Source of the DNA: Aliarcobacter vitoriensis
GTDB lineage: Bacteria; Campylobacterota; Campylobacteria; Campylobacterales; Arcobacteraceae
Direction: 5' to 3'
Assembly: GCF_003316695.1 (NCBI RefSeq)
Contig: NZ_PDKB01000004.1
Location: 95,363-159,362 of the forward strand
Length of the DNA stretch: 64,000 bases
The position numbers and the translations under genes are program-made. The notes beneath the pieces were generated by a model, which did no database searches, was not told the origin of the DNA, and was given only the letters and a program-made list of their open reading frames with translations. Of the stretch, positions 8,604 through 18,250 are shown piece by piece. Position 1 is the stretch's first letter. Every line of letters starts with the position of its first letter.

Positions 8604-9392
8604 ATGAAAAATCTAGTAGTATTAATTTTAATAAGTTTTTTATTTGTTGGTTGTGTAGTAAAAGAAGAAGGATATTTATCAACTACAAATATGCTTGATA
8701 ATATAAGGATTTCTAGTAAAAGACAAGTTTTGTCTGTAAGTGCTCCAAATAATATGAGCATACCATTTACTGGGAAAGTTATCGATCATTTAGATAGAAT
8801 TGTTTTGATTCGAGATATTCCAGATGAGATGAAAGAGATGGTGCATATCAAACATTCATCAGAAACATATCTTTTTGATTCTAATAAATATTTCAACAAA
8901 GAAAATCTTGAACTTTTTGAGAAAGAAGTTAATGAAAATAAAAATATTATAGAATATACTAAACGCTATGGAAAAAGATACAATAGAGCTTTTGTAGATT
9001 ATATAGATGGAATGAAATGTAGGACATTAGAGTGGAATGAACTTTCTAATATATATAACATTTCTACTGGTAAAAAGAAAATAGTTACTCAACTGTTTGA
9101 AACTTATTGTAGCTTTTATAGTTTAGAACCAATCCAAAATACATACGAACAACTTTTACATTTATCCTATTCATACAGCTATAATCCTGAGAATAGTATA
9201 TTTAAAAATAATAATGAAACAAAAGAACAAATTTTAAAAAATATGCAAAATCAATTTAACCAAGATATATATGAAATATTTAACTCTATAAAAATTGATG
9301 TTATGGATAGAGAAAGAATGAAAAAAGAAGGTTTACTATACGATAGAAAATATGAAATAAGAAACTACATAAAGGAAATATCTGAAAACTAG
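8604..9392 (+). CDS. Putative lipoprotein of unknown function
   Basis: 262 residues with a lipoprotein signal peptide: a hydrophobic segment followed by the lipobox LFVGC, giving an acylated Cys17. The mature part is charged, mostly helical and rich in Lys, Glu and Asn, with no motif I recognise. It stands alone, separated from marR by an AT-rich spacer, and ends at a shared terminator with the convergent lipoprotein gene. I do not recognise a family. Confidence 0.75.
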   Translation: MKNLVVLILISFLFVGCVVKEEGYLSTTNMLDNIRISSKRQVLSVSAPNNMSIPFTGKVIDHLDRIVLIRDIPDEMKEMVHIKHSSETYLFDSNKYFNKENLELFEKEVNENKNIIEYTKRYGKRYNRAFVDYIDGMKCRTLEWNELSNIYNISTGKKKIVTQLFETYCSFYSLEPIQNTYEQLLHLSYSYSYNPENSIFKNNNETKEQILKNMQNQFNQDIYEIFNSIKIDVMDRERMKKEGLLYDRKYEIRNYIKEISEN

Positions 9393-9397
9393 TTCTG

Positions 9398-9439
9398 TTT
9401 TGAATAATTCCAGAGTTAAAACTTCAGAATTATTCAAAA
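9398..9439. terminator. Bidirectional terminator between two lipoprotein genes
   Basis: TTTTGAATAATTC (9398-9410) pairs perfectly with GAATTATTCAAAA (9427-9439), with an inner AGTT/AACT stem. It sits between the convergent stop codons at 9392 and 9444. Confidence 0.75.
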
Positions 9440-9443
9440 TAAT

Positions 9444-9833
9444 TTATTTTATAATAGTTACTGTTCCACTTAGAGGAATAATCTCTCTATCGATTTTCAA
9501 AAAAGCATTCACTTTATTTTCTTTAAGATTCAGAACGATACTTGCACCAAGCCCATCTGCTTCAACCCAAGATACAAAATATACATTTTCACCAAGCTTT
9601 TGCATTTTATATGCTTCATCAGATTCTCTACCAGTTTCCTCACCTTTGATAGCTTTCCAGTGAAGTACATCATCTGATTTATACTCTACACGATAACCAG
9701 CTGTTCCATAATCATATTCGAAAATTTTACCTGCTAAACTTATTTCATCTTTTGTTTCAATTTTAGTATCACAACCACTAAAAGCTAACATTACAATTAA
9801 AAGAATTGTGTAAATATTTATTTTTGATTTCAA
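9444..9833 (-). CDS. Lipoprotein with MoaF-like domain
   Basis: 129 residues with lipobox AFSGC (Cys21). The mature part has the pattern of the small beta-barrel MoaF-like domain: a YDYG...Y segment near 40-50, a conserved Trp around 59 and FVSWVEADG near 90. MoaF relatives are often annotated as molybdenum-cofactor proteins, but there are no cofactor genes nearby and the biochemical role of secreted single-domain versions is not established. Family assignment moderate; function unknown. Confidence 0.6.
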   Translation of the reverse strand: MKSKINIYTILLIVMLAFSGCDTKIETKDEISLAGKIFEYDYGTAGYRVEYKSDDVLHWKAIKGEETGRESDEAYKMQKLGENVYFVSWVEADGLGASIVLNLKENKVNAFLKIDREIIPLSGTVTIIK

Positions 9834-9874
9834 ATTTGCTCCTTAATAAAATAAAAATTTAATAACTATAACCG

Positions 9875-9900
9875 AACTTAATATAAAATATTATTAAGTT
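9875..9900 (-). terminator. AT-rich hairpin at the end of rnhB
   Basis: AACTTAATA (9875-9883) pairs with TATTAAGTT (9892-9900). The rnhB stop codon lies in the right arm. The stem is weak, so this is a low-confidence terminator. Confidence 0.35.
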
Positions 9901-10445
9901 TCACCTAAAGCTTTTAATTTAAAAGTGTGTCTATGAATATCACTTCTTCCAAACTTTTCTATAGCTTCAATATGAGCTTTTGTTCCATAACCTTTGTGTT
10001 TGTGAAAATCATATTTTGGGTATTGTGATGAAATTTCATCCATAAATCTATCTCGACTTACTTTTGCTAAGATTGAAGCAGCACTTACTTGTGCATATTT
10101 TGCATCTGCTTTTATCTCTTTTTGTAAAGTTTGTATCCCAAAATTTGTATTTCCATCCATCAAAAATGCGCTTGTAAACTCTTTTAAATTTTCCATTATC
10201 TCTAAAATAGAGTTTTTTAGACAATAGCTTATACCTTTTTCATCTATTTCTTTAGCACTACTAAAAACTATATGATATTTTGATTTCTCAATTATTTCAT
10301 CAAATAATTTTTCTCTTTTTTTTTCACTTAAAACTTTTGAGTCATTTAATCCCACAATATCTTCTAAAAGTATAACACCAGCAACTACCATTGGACCCGC
10401 AAGTGGTCCTCTTCCCGCTTCATCAATTCCACATAAATTTTTCAT
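9894..10445 (-). CDS. rnhB: Ribonuclease HII
   Basis: Cleaves the RNA strand of RNA-DNA hybrids and removes misincorporated ribonucleotides. The N-terminal catalytic motif GIDEAGRGPLAGP (residues 6-18) supplies the Asp-Glu pair; FLMDGNTNF and ASILAKVSRD follow as in the family. I start it at ATG 10445 because AAAGG lies about 5 bases upstream and the motif then falls at the usual distance from the N-terminus; the frame extends 22 codons further but that part is not conserved-looking. The product is 183 residues, a normal length. Confidence 0.93.
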   Translation of the reverse strand: MKNLCGIDEAGRGPLAGPMVVAGVILLEDIVGLNDSKVLSEKKREKLFDEIIEKSKYHIVFSSAKEIDEKGISYCLKNSILEIMENLKEFTSAFLMDGNTNFGIQTLQKEIKADAKYAQVSAASILAKVSRDRFMDEISSQYPKYDFHKHKGYGTKAHIEAIEKFGRSDIHRHTFKLKALGET

Positions 10446-10504
10446 AAAAGCCTTTAAAAATTTTTTAAAAAGTATTATAATAAAAGATATATTTCTATTA
10501 AGAC

Positions 10505-10533
10505 TTGACAAAGATAGACTAAAGTTATATAAT
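10505..10533 (+). promoter_or_regulatory. Consensus sigma-70 promoter of clpB
   Basis: TTGACA (10505-10510), a 17-base spacer, then TATAAT (10528-10533): a perfect match at both boxes and optimal spacing. Campylobacterota promoters usually lack a recognisable -35 box, so this is unusually strong. Confidence 0.85.
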
Positions 10534-10537
10534 TTTA

Positions 10538-10564
10538 TTGGCAGTTAAATATAAGGAGTGCTAA
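10538..10564 (+). promoter_or_regulatory. CIRCE-like HrcA operator overlapping the clpB ribosome site
   Basis: TTGGCAGTT-N9-GAGTGCTAA. The right half is identical to the CIRCE consensus half GAGTGCTAA; the left half matches TTAGCACTC at six of nine positions; the 9-base spacer is exact. It lies between the -10 box and the ATG and includes part of the AAGGAG ribosome site (10553-10558). HrcA binding is inferred. Confidence 0.6.
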
Positions 10565-13144
10565 ATGAAAGAAAATATATTTGAAAAAATGACAAATCAA
10601 CTAGCTGAAACAATAGACTCTAGTGTTGCTTTAGCTTTACATAATAAAAACCAAGAAGTACAAGTTGTGCATATACTTTGGGCTTTATTGACAAATACAA
10701 ATTCTGTATTAAATCAACTACTAAATAAAATGAATGTAAATAAAGCAGCTATTGAACTTGAAGCAAAATCAAATGCAAGTAAACTTCCAAGTGTAAGTAG
10801 TGTTACAAAGGAGAATATAAAACTTTCAAGGGAGCTTTATGAAAGTTTTCAAAAAGCACAAGGTCAAATGGCAAGTAATGGAGATAAATTTATAGCTATT
10901 GATACTTGGCTTGTTTCAAACTTTGATAATCAAACAATAAAAGATGTTTTAGGAAAATATATAGATTTAAAAGAGGCAAAAAAAGAACTTGAAGCTATGC
11001 GTGCTGGGAAAACTATAGATAGTAATAGTGGTGATGATAACTTAGAGGCTTTAAGTAAATATGGAATAGATTTAAACAAAAAAGCAATCGATGGTGAACT
11101 TGACCCTGTTATTGGAAGAGATGAACAAATCACTAGAATGATGCAAATTTTGATAAGAAAAACAAAAAATAATCCAATACTTTTAGGAGAACCAGGTACT
11201 GGAAAAACTGCAATAGCTGAAGGCTTAGCTCAAAAAATAGTAAATAAAGATGTTCCTACAAGTTTATTAAATAAAAGAGTAATTACTCTTGATATGAGTG
11301 CTTTGATTGCTGGAGCAAAATATAGAGGTGAATTTGAAGATAGACTAAAATCAGTTATCGATGAAGTAAAAAAAGCTGGAAATATAATACTTTTTATAGA
11401 TGAGATTCATACAATTATTGGAGCAGGTGCAAGTGAAGGCAGTATGGATGCAGCAAATATTTTAAAACCAAGTCTGGCTCGTGGTGAACTTCACACTATT
11501 GGTGCAACAACTTTAAAAGAGTATAGAAAATATTTTGAAAAAGATGCAGCAATGCAGCGAAGATTTCAACCAGTAAAAGTTGATGAGCCAACAGTAAATG
11601 AAGCTTTACAAATTTTAAGAGGTATAAAAGAAAGACTTGAAGCACACCATAATGTTACTATAAATGATAGTGCATTGGTTGCAGCTGCAAAACTATCAAA
11701 TAGATATATAACTGATAGATTTTTACCTGATAAAGCAATAGATTTAATAGATGAAGCAGCAGCAGAACTTAAAATGCAAATAGAGAGTGAACCAACAGCA
11801 CTTTCAGTAATTAAAAGAGAGATTCAAACTTTAAATGTAGAAAAAGAAGCTCTTAAAATGGAAAAAAATAAAAAAAATGAAGAGAGACTTGTTGAAATAG
11901 AAAAAGAGTTAGCAAATAAAAATGAAGAGAAACAAAATCTTGAGGCTAGATTTGAAAATGAAAAACAAACATTTAATGCTACAAGTGAGCTAAAAGCAAA
12001 AATTGAAGAGTTAAAAACAAAAGCAAATATTGCAAAACGTGAATCAAAATTTGAAGAAGCAGCAAAAATAGAGTACGGAGAAATCCCAGCACTTGAAACA
12101 AAAATAAAAGAAAACTCTGAAAAATGGGATAGAATGCAAAAAGAGGGAACTCTGTTGCGAAATAGTGTTGATGAAGAGTCAATAGCAAGTATAGTTTCAA
12201 GATGGACAGGAATCCCAGTAAATAAAATGATGGATAGTGAAAAACAAAAAGTTTTAAAAGTTGAAGAAGTTTTAAAACAAGATGTTATTGGACAAGATGA
12301 AGCTATAAAAGCAATTAGCAGGGCAATTAAAAGAAATAAAGCAGGGCTTAGTGAAACTTCAAGACCAATAGGAAGTTTTTTATTTTTAGGACCAACTGGA
12401 GTTGGGAAAACTGAAAGTGCAAAAACTTTAGCTAAGTTTTTATTTGATGACCCAAAATCTCTTATAAGATTTGATATGAGTGAATATATGGAAAAACACG
12501 CTGTTTCAAGACTTGTTGGAGCAGCTCCAGGTTATGTTGGATATGAAGAAGGTGGACAATTAACTGAAGCAGTACGAAGAAAACCTTATAGTGTTATTTT
12601 ATTTGATGAGGTAGAAAAAGCACATCCAGATGTATTTAATATTTTACTTCAAGTTTTAGATGATGGAAGATTAACTGACAATAAAGGTGTTACAGTTGAT
12701 TTTAAAAATACAATTATTATTTTAACTTCAAATATAGGAAGTGCAAGAATAATTGAAATTAACGATAAAGAACAAAGAAAAAAAGCGGTTTTAGATGAAT
12801 TGAAATCTCATTTTAGACCTGAATTTTTAAATAGGCTTGATGATATTGTGATATTTGAACAATTAAATTTAAGTGCTATTACAAATATTGTAGATATATT
12901 ATTTAACAATATAAAAGAGAAAGTAAAAGAGAAAGATATAACTATATCTTTAACATCAAAAGCAAAAGAGTATATTGCTAAAATAGGCTTTGACCCAGTT
13001 TATGGAGCAAGACCATTAAAACGAGCAATTTATGAAATAGTTGAAGATAAACTTGCTGATTTAATCTTAGAAGATAAGATTTTTGAAGGAAGTAAAGTAG
13101 AATTTGATATAAAAGATGATGAAGTTGTTGTAAAAATATCTTAA
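10565..13144 (+). CDS. clpB: ATP-dependent disaggregase ClpB
   Basis: Hsp100 chaperone that works with DnaK to extract proteins from aggregates. It has an N-terminal Clp_N repeat domain (about 1-145), AAA+ domain 1 with Walker A GEPGTGKT (208-215), a coiled-coil middle domain (about 405-525), AAA+ domain 2 with Walker A GPTGVGKT (609-616), and a C-terminal D2-small domain. At 859 residues the length is typical of ClpB. The strong promoter and CIRCE-like element upstream fit heat-shock control. It appears to be a single-gene unit. Confidence 0.97.
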   Translation: MKENIFEKMTNQLAETIDSSVALALHNKNQEVQVVHILWALLTNTNSVLNQLLNKMNVNKAAIELEAKSNASKLPSVSSVTKENIKLSRELYESFQKAQGQMASNGDKFIAIDTWLVSNFDNQTIKDVLGKYIDLKEAKKELEAMRAGKTIDSNSGDDNLEALSKYGIDLNKKAIDGELDPVIGRDEQITRMMQILIRKTKNNPILLGEPGTGKTAIAEGLAQKIVNKDVPTSLLNKRVITLDMSALIAGAKYRGEFEDRLKSVIDEVKKAGNIILFIDEIHTIIGAGASEGSMDAANILKPSLARGELHTIGATTLKEYRKYFEKDAAMQRRFQPVKVDEPTVNEALQILRGIKERLEAHHNVTINDSALVAAAKLSNRYITDRFLPDKAIDLIDEAAAELKMQIESEPTALSVIKREIQTLNVEKEALKMEKNKKNEERLVEIEKELANKNEEKQNLEARFENEKQTFNATSELKAKIEELKTKANIAKRESKFEEAAKIEYGEIPALETKIKENSEKWDRMQKEGTLLRNSVDEESIASIVSRWTGIPVNKMMDSEKQKVLKVEEVLKQDVIGQDEAIKAISRAIKRNKAGLSETSRPIGSFLFLGPTGVGKTESAKTLAKFLFDDPKSLIRFDMSEYMEKHAVSRLVGAAPGYVGYEEGGQLTEAVRRKPYSVILFDEVEKAHPDVFNILLQVLDDGRLTDNKGVTVDFKNTIIILTSNIGSARIIEINDKEQRKKAVLDELKSHFRPEFLNRLDDIVIFEQLNLSAITNIVDILFNNIKEKVKEKDITISLTSKAKEYIAKIGFDPVYGARPLKRAIYEIVEDKLADLILEDKIFEGSKVEFDIKDDEVVVKIS

Positions 13145-13173
13145 AGCTAAAGATAATTTAAGTAAATTTTACC

Positions 13174-13179
13174 TATAAT
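13174..13179 (+). promoter_or_regulatory. -10 box of the rpmH-rnpA operon
   Basis: TATAAT preceded by a T-rich stretch, about 36 bases before the rpmH ATG. Typical of this phylum's promoters. Confidence 0.6.
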
Positions 13180-13215
13180 CCACAACTTATTTCGCAATTT
13201 TGAGGAAAAACTAAG

Positions 13216-13350
13216 ATGAAAAGAACATATCAACCCCATAATACTCCTAGAAAAAGAACTCACGGGTTCAGAGTAAGAATGGCTACAAAAAATGGTAGAA
13301 GAGTAATTAATGCTAGAAGAGCTAAAGGTAGAAAAAGATTAGCTGTTTAA
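13216..13350 (+). CDS. rpmH: 50S ribosomal protein L34
   Basis: 44-residue basic ribosomal protein beginning [19 protein letters not shown] and ending GRKRLAV, the near-invariant L34 sequence. A GAGGA ribosome site lies about 9 bases before the ATG. It heads the rpmH-rnpA-yidD-yidC-jag-mnmE cluster, an arrangement conserved across bacteria. Its 3' end overlaps the apparent start of rnpA. Confidence 0.97.
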   Translation: MKRTYQPHNTPRKRTHGFRVRMATKNGRRVINARRAKGRKRLAV

Positions 13351-13673
13351 GCAAAGAGTATAGATTAAATACTCAAAGAGATTTTTCAAAACTATACAAA
13401 AGCGGCAAAAGTTGGCATACGCCAAGCTTTGTCGCTTTTTTTAATTTACAAACTACAACAAAAATAGCTTTTGTTGCTTCTAAAAAAGTAGGAAATGCCG
13501 TTGCACGGAATCTTGCAAGAAGAAGAATGAGAGCTGTACTTTTAACTTATGACAATAAAATAAAAAATGGTAATTATATCTTTGTTGCAAAATCATCAAT
13601 CAAAGATAGAAATTTTATAGAACTAAAAAAAGATTTTGATTTTGCTATAAAAAGATTAGAACTCCTTAAATGA
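13338..13673 (+). CDS. rnpA: Ribonuclease P protein component (non-canonical start)
   Basis: Protein subunit of RNase P, which matures tRNA 5' ends. The frame is open from 13332 to the TGA at 13671 and encodes [18 protein letters not shown], a [13 protein letters not shown] segment and RRRMRA, matching the RNR-motif region of RnpA, with a normal length of about 111 residues. No ATG, GTG or TTG exists in frame before the conserved domain. The best candidate start is ATT at 13338, with AAAGG (13324-13328) nine bases upstream inside rpmH. The stop overlaps the yidD start (ATGA). Confidence 0.88.
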   Translation: MSCLSKEYRLNTQRDFSKLYKSGKSWHTPSFVAFFNLQTTTKIAFVASKKVGNAVARNLARRRMRAVLLTYDNKIKNGNYIFVAKSSIKDRNFIELKKDFDFAIKRLELLK

Positions 13674-13996
13674 GAGCCTTTTTTAAATATTTAATAAGGT
13701 TTTATCAAAAATATTTATCAGTAATTTCTTTTGGCTCGTGTAGATATTATCCAACTTGTTCACAATATGCACTATGGCAACTAGATAATAATGGGTTTTT
13801 TAAGGCATTTTATTTTACAATAATACGCATTTTAAAGTGCAATCAACTTTTTGATGGTGGATTTGATTATCCAGTTATAAATAAGTTGAGATTTAATCAA
13901 AATATCAATTATAAAAAAATAAGAATAATATATTGGTATGTTCCATTAAAAAATGGAAAGTATTTAGTAGTAAAAAACAGGGAGTGGAAGAAATAG
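13670..13996 (+). CDS. yidD: Membrane protein insertion efficiency factor YidD
   Basis: Small membrane-associated protein that helps YidC insert proteins. It begins with an amphipathic helix (FFKYLIRFYQKYLS) and carries the signature CRYYPTCSQYA (Cys24 and Cys30), followed by KCNQLFDGGFDYP near 57-68. At 108 residues it has a longer tail than the usual 70-85. It overlaps rnpA by four bases and is one base from yidC. Confidence 0.95.
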   Translation: MRAFFKYLIRFYQKYLSVISFGSCRYYPTCSQYALWQLDNNGFFKAFYFTIIRILKCNQLFDGGFDYPVINKLRFNQNINYKKIRIIYWYVPLKNGKYLVVKNREWKK

Positions 13997-13997
13997 A

Positions 13998-15590
13998 ATG
14001 AGTAATTTGAATCAAAGTAATGGTATGCAAAAGCGACTTATACTAATGACAGTATTGGTTTTTGTATTTTTTATAGCGTATGAGTTTTTGGTTTTAAAGC
14101 CACAAAAAGAAGAGAGAATGGCTCAAGCTAAAATCGAGCAAGAGCAACAACAAAATCAAGCACCAGAAGTAGTTAGTACAAATACTACTACTCAAGTAAA
14201 TAGTGCAGATGCACCAATAGTTGATGATAAAGCTAGTCAAAATATCATTACTACAATAAAAACAGCAAAAAATATTATTGAAATAGATAATTTAGGAAGA
14301 GTTGCACAAGTAACTTTAATGGAACATCAATATAAAGATGAGAATTCAAATCAGATTAAATTATTTAAATCTAATCAATTAAAACCATTGGAAGTTAGAT
14401 TTAGCAATAGAAATATTAATAATGAAGCTTTTAAAGTTGATATGGTAGCAACTTCATCAAATGTTGATGCAACAACACAACAACAAGAATTAATTTTAAC
14501 ACAAAATCTAAGTGGTACAGTTTTAACTAAAAAATTCATTTTCTATCCAGATGGACATTATGATTTAGAAGTTACTTCTACAAATAATGAACAATTTTTT
14601 ATCACAAATGGATTTAGACCAGATGTAATTGCAGATATGTATGCAGTTCATGGCTTTATGGCAAAATTAAATGATGATAGTCTAGAAGTTATAGAAGATA
14701 GTGATTTAAAAAATAATAAAGATTTAATAGGACTTAAATTTATATCAAATTTTGATAGATATTATGCAACTGTTGTTTATAATTTTCAAAAATCTTTAGC
14801 TATTACTCTTATGCCTGATGAGAACAATAATCCACAAGCATTTATTCACGGAAATAGTGCGATTAGTTTTAGTGGATTTATGGGACCAAAAAATTATAAA
14901 GATTTAGAAGCTTTAAACAAAGAGTTAATAGATGTAATTGATTATGGTTGGTTTACATTTATTGCAAAACCTATGTTTACTCTTCTTCAATTTATTCAAA
15001 GTTATGTAGGAAACTGGGGTTGGACTATTGTTATTTTGACTATTTTGATAAAACTTGTTTTATATCCTTTATCATATAAAGGTATGGTGTCTATGCAAAA
15101 ACTTAAAGAATTAGCACCAAAAATGAAAGAGATTCAAGCTAAATATAAAGATGACAAACAAAAACAGTCTATGCATATGATGGAACTTTATAAAAAGCAT
15201 GGTGCAAATCCTATGGGTGGATGCTTACCATTGCTTTTACAAATTCCAGTATTCTTTGCAATATATAGGGTTTTAATTAATGCTATTGAGTTAAAAGGTG
15301 CAGAGTGGATTTTATGGATACAAGATTTAGCAGAGATGGATCCATATTTTGTATTACCAATTTTAATGGGTATTACAATGTATATTCAACAAAAAATTAC
15401 ACCAACAGCAGTACAAGATGAATTACAAAAGAAAATATTCCAAATGCTACCAATCATATTCACATTCTTCTTTATATGGTTCCCAGCAGGATTAACTTTA
15501 TATTGGTTTGTAAATAACTTATTTACTATTGCTCAACAATATACTATGAATAGAATATTTGAGAAAAAAAGAGTCGCAAAAGCTAATTAA
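13998..15590 (+). CDS. yidC: Membrane protein insertase YidC
   Basis: Inserts and folds inner-membrane proteins alone or with Sec. It has an N-terminal signal anchor (about 13-32), a large periplasmic beta domain (about 60-320) and the conserved insertase core of five helices (about 330-525). Core motifs include NWGWTIVILTILIKLVLYPL, the cytoplasmic coiled loop with KMKEIQAKY, and GGCLPLLLQIPVFFAIY. At 530 residues it has the normal Gram-negative length. Confidence 0.97.
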   Translation: MSNLNQSNGMQKRLILMTVLVFVFFIAYEFLVLKPQKEERMAQAKIEQEQQQNQAPEVVSTNTTTQVNSADAPIVDDKASQNIITTIKTAKNIIEIDNLGRVAQVTLMEHQYKDENSNQIKLFKSNQLKPLEVRFSNRNINNEAFKVDMVATSSNVDATTQQQELILTQNLSGTVLTKKFIFYPDGHYDLEVTSTNNEQFFITNGFRPDVIADMYAVHGFMAKLNDDSLEVIEDSDLKNNKDLIGLKFISNFDRYYATVVYNFQKSLAITLMPDENNNPQAFIHGNSAISFSGFMGPKNYKDLEALNKELIDVIDYGWFTFIAKPMFTLLQFIQSYVGNWGWTIVILTILIKLVLYPLSYKGMVSMQKLKELAPKMKEIQAKYKDDKQKQSMHMMELYKKHGANPMGGCLPLLLQIPVFFAIYRVLINAIELKGAEWILWIQDLAEMDPYFVLPILMGITMYIQQKITPTAVQDELQKKIFQMLPIIFTFFFIWFPAGLTLYWFVNNLFTIAQQYTMNRIFEKKRVAKAN

Positions 15591-15603
15591 GTAGGAAAAA
15601 TTG

Positions 15604-16473
15604 ATGAAGAAATTTGAAGCTGAAAGTTTAGAAAAGGTTTATGAACTAGCGACTTTGGAGTTTAATTGCTCGATTACAGAACTTGTAATCGAAGTAATTC
15701 AACAACCAAGTAGTGGATTTTTAGGGTTTGGAAAGAAAAAAGCAATTATTTGTGCTTATTGTAAAACTCAAAAAGAACAAGATAGTTTAGTTACAAAATC
15801 TTATAAAAATAAAAATGTAAAAATAGAAGATGTAAGTTCAAGAATAGAGAGTTCAAATCAACATATATATGAAGAACCAATAGTTGAAAAAGATTTGGAA
15901 AGTGTTACAAAAGTTCCAAAAGTTGAATCAAAAGAGAAGATTTTTGATAATTTTTATGGAGATAATTCAGAAAATGAGATTTCAAAAATTATTATAAAAA
16001 AGTCTAAAGAAGATATTTTAAAAGAGGTAAAAGATGGTTTAAATCTTTTATTTGATACAACTTGTTTTAAATTAGATGATATAAGAGTCTCTTTTTATGA
16101 TAATGAAACTTTGTATATAGAGTTTTTAGGTGAAGATTCAGCTTTACTTATAGGAAAAGAAGGTTATAGATATAAAGCTCTATCATATATTTTATTTAAT
16201 TGGATAAATGATAAATATGGTCTTATGTTAAGACTTGAAGTTGCAGAATTTTTGAAAAATCAAGAAGAAGCTATATGTGCATATCTTGATCCTGTAATTG
16301 AATTGATAAAAGAGAAAGGTAGTTTTAAAACAAAACCTTTAGATGGTATTTTAGTTCATATTGCACTAAAAAGATTAAGAGAAGAATTCCCTAATAAATA
16401 TGTTGCTGTTAAAACAAATATCAAAGGTGAAAAATATGTACTTGTAAATGAGTACAAGCAAAAAGATGAGTGA
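15604..16473 (+). CDS. jag: Jag family RNA-binding protein
   Basis: Cytosolic protein of the Jag/KhpB family encoded next to yidC in many bacteria. An N-terminal Jag domain (about 1-50, with SSGFLGFGKKKAII) precedes a variable charged linker, a KH domain with the GKEGYRYKAL loop, and a C-terminal R3H domain ending in a VLVNEY segment. I take ATG 15604, 7 bases after AGGA, rather than the TTG immediately before it. It overlaps mnmE. RNA binding is known for the family; targets are not evident here. Confidence 0.88.
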   Translation: MKKFEAESLEKVYELATLEFNCSITELVIEVIQQPSSGFLGFGKKKAIICAYCKTQKEQDSLVTKSYKNKNVKIEDVSSRIESSNQHIYEEPIVEKDLESVTKVPKVESKEKIFDNFYGDNSENEISKIIIKKSKEDILKEVKDGLNLLFDTTCFKLDDIRVSFYDNETLYIEFLGEDSALLIGKEGYRYKALSYILFNWINDKYGLMLRLEVAEFLKNQEEAICAYLDPVIELIKEKGSFKTKPLDGILVHIALKRLREEFPNKYVAVKTNIKGEKYVLVNEYKQKDE

Positions 16474-17818
16474 ATATACTTTAGATGATACTATTGTAGC
16501 TATTGCTACTGCTTCTGGAATTGGCTCTATCTCAATAGTGCGAGTTTCAGGAGAAAAAGCTCTCGAAATAGCTTTAAAAATCTCAAAAAAAGATAGTTTG
16601 AAACCTCGTTTTGCAACACTTTCATATCTACATAATACTAATGATGAATTAATTGATGAAGCTTTGATTATCTATTTTAAAGCTCCTTTTTCTTTTACTG
16701 GAGAAGATATTGTTGAGTTTCAGTGTCATGGTGGGATTGCTATTGCAAATTTAGTAGTTGATACTGTTTTAGATTTTGGTGCTAGAATGGCAAATGCTGG
16801 GGAATTTTCAAAAAGAGCTTTTTTAAATAATAAAATTGATTTGAGTAAAGCTGAAGCAATATCAAAAATAATAGAGGCAAAAAGTAGTGATGCTGTCAAG
16901 CTATTGGCTAGACAATTAAAAGGTGAGTTAAAAGATTTTGTCGAAGATATAAGAGAAGATTTACTTTTTATGTTAGCTTATACTGAAGTTAGTATTGATT
17001 ATGCTGAAGAAGATTTACCAACAGATATATTTGAAAAAATAAATCAGAAGATTGAAAATATCACAATAAAATTATCAAATACTTTAGATGCTAGTCGAAG
17101 AAGAGAAGGTATGCTAAGTGGCTTTAAAGTTGCAATTATTGGAAAACCAAATGTTGGAAAATCAAGCCTTTTAAATAAACTTTTAAACTACGATAGAGCA
17201 ATTATTAGTGATATTGCAGGAACTACAAGAGATACTATTGAAGAGAGTGTTAAAATAGGAACTCATATTATAAAAATAGTTGATACAGCTGGTATTAGAG
17301 AAAATACAAGTGATGTAATAGAGCAAATTGGTATCGAAAAATCTATTCAAGCTATAAATGAAGCTGATATTGTGGTTGCTTTATTTGATAATAGTAAAAT
17401 TTGTGATGATGAAGATGAAAAAATTTTAAATCTTTTAAATGATAATAGTGATAAAAATATTATAAAAGTTTTAAATAAATCTGATTTAGAAAACTCTTTT
17501 GATAAAAGTAGAATTATTGATTTTATAGAGATTTCAACAAAAGACAATATAAATTTACTTATTAAAAAAGTTGAAAAAATATTAGATGAAAATACACAAG
17601 AAGATGAATTAACTTTAGTTTCAAAAAGACAAATAAAAAGTGTTGAAAACTGTTTAGAAAATATAAACTTATCTAAAAATCCATTGCATAGTGGAGAATT
17701 GGAGTTTTTTGCACATTTTATAACAGAAGCATTGTATGAAATATCAAACATTACAAGACCTTATGAAAATGATGAGATGCTAGATGTAATGTTTGGTGAA
17801 TTTTGTTTAGGAAAATGA
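16466..17818 (+). CDS. mnmE: tRNA modification GTPase MnmE
   Basis: Works with MnmG to add carboxymethylaminomethyl groups to wobble uridine in tRNA. It has an N-terminal folate-binding domain (DTIVAIATASGIGSISIVRVSG), a helical domain interrupted by a Ras-like G domain with G1 GKPNVGKS (about 226-233), the DTAG switch and NKSD. The C-terminal FCLGK carries the catalytic-associated Cys. ATG 16466 gives the usual short N-terminus; the frame also permits 16448. It overlaps jag by 8 bases. Confidence 0.95.
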   Translation: MSEYTLDDTIVAIATASGIGSISIVRVSGEKALEIALKISKKDSLKPRFATLSYLHNTNDELIDEALIIYFKAPFSFTGEDIVEFQCHGGIAIANLVVDTVLDFGARMANAGEFSKRAFLNNKIDLSKAEAISKIIEAKSSDAVKLLARQLKGELKDFVEDIREDLLFMLAYTEVSIDYAEEDLPTDIFEKINQKIENITIKLSNTLDASRRREGMLSGFKVAIIGKPNVGKSSLLNKLLNYDRAIISDIAGTTRDTIEESVKIGTHIIKIVDTAGIRENTSDVIEQIGIEKSIQAINEADIVVALFDNSKICDDEDEKILNLLNDNSDKNIIKVLNKSDLENSFDKSRIIDFIEISTKDNINLLIKKVEKILDENTQEDELTLVSKRQIKSVENCLENINLSKNPLHSGELEFFAHFITEALYEISNITRPYENDEMLDVMFGEFCLGK

Positions 17819-17819
17819 T

Positions 17820-18230
17820 ATGAAAAAATTTGTAATTTTTATTTTACTTTTGACTTCAACAACTTTATTTGCAGATAAATGGGATAAATTTTTAAACGAT
17901 AGTGGTTTCCCAAAAAAAGTTGTTGATGATGGAAGCTTAGTAACTGGTAAGATTTTTGATGCAGTTGTAAGTTATCAAATCAAAAATAATGATGGTATAA
18001 AAGGCAATTTTGAAAATAGTGATAGTGCAAAAATAACTATTAAAAATAAAAAAGGTGAAGTTTTGACAACGAACGAGTTTTTAAATGTTAAAGAACTTAG
18101 AAACTGGGGTAAAGATAACTTTGTAGAAATCTTCTCTTTTGTAATTGGTGATAGACAACTTGATACAAAAACTTTGATGGAACTTACAAATTTGGCAACA
18201 ATAGCATTGATGGATAAGAATATAAAGTAA
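17820..18230 (+). CDS. Small secreted protein of unknown function
   Basis: 136 residues with a clear signal peptide (MKKFVIFILLLTSTTLFA), predicting a periplasmic protein. The mature part is Lys/Asp-rich with no recognised motif. It starts one base after mnmE ends, so it is probably cotranscribed. It ends in a terminator that overlaps both its own stop region and the convergent sixA gene. I do not recognise a family. Confidence 0.75.
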   Translation: MKKFVIFILLLTSTTLFADKWDKFLNDSGFPKKVVDDGSLVTGKIFDAVVSYQIKNNDGIKGNFENSDSAKITIKNKKGEVLTTNEFLNVKELRNWGKDNFVEIFSFVIGDRQLDTKTLMELTNLATIALMDKNIK

Positions 18231-18250
18231 GCTATTTTTTATAGCTTACT
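18226..18250. terminator. Bidirectional terminator overlapping two stop codons
   Basis: AGTAAGCTAT (18226-18235), a TTTTT loop, ATAGCTTACT (18241-18250). The stem contains the stop codons of both the 17820-18230 gene and sixA. Confidence 0.75.
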
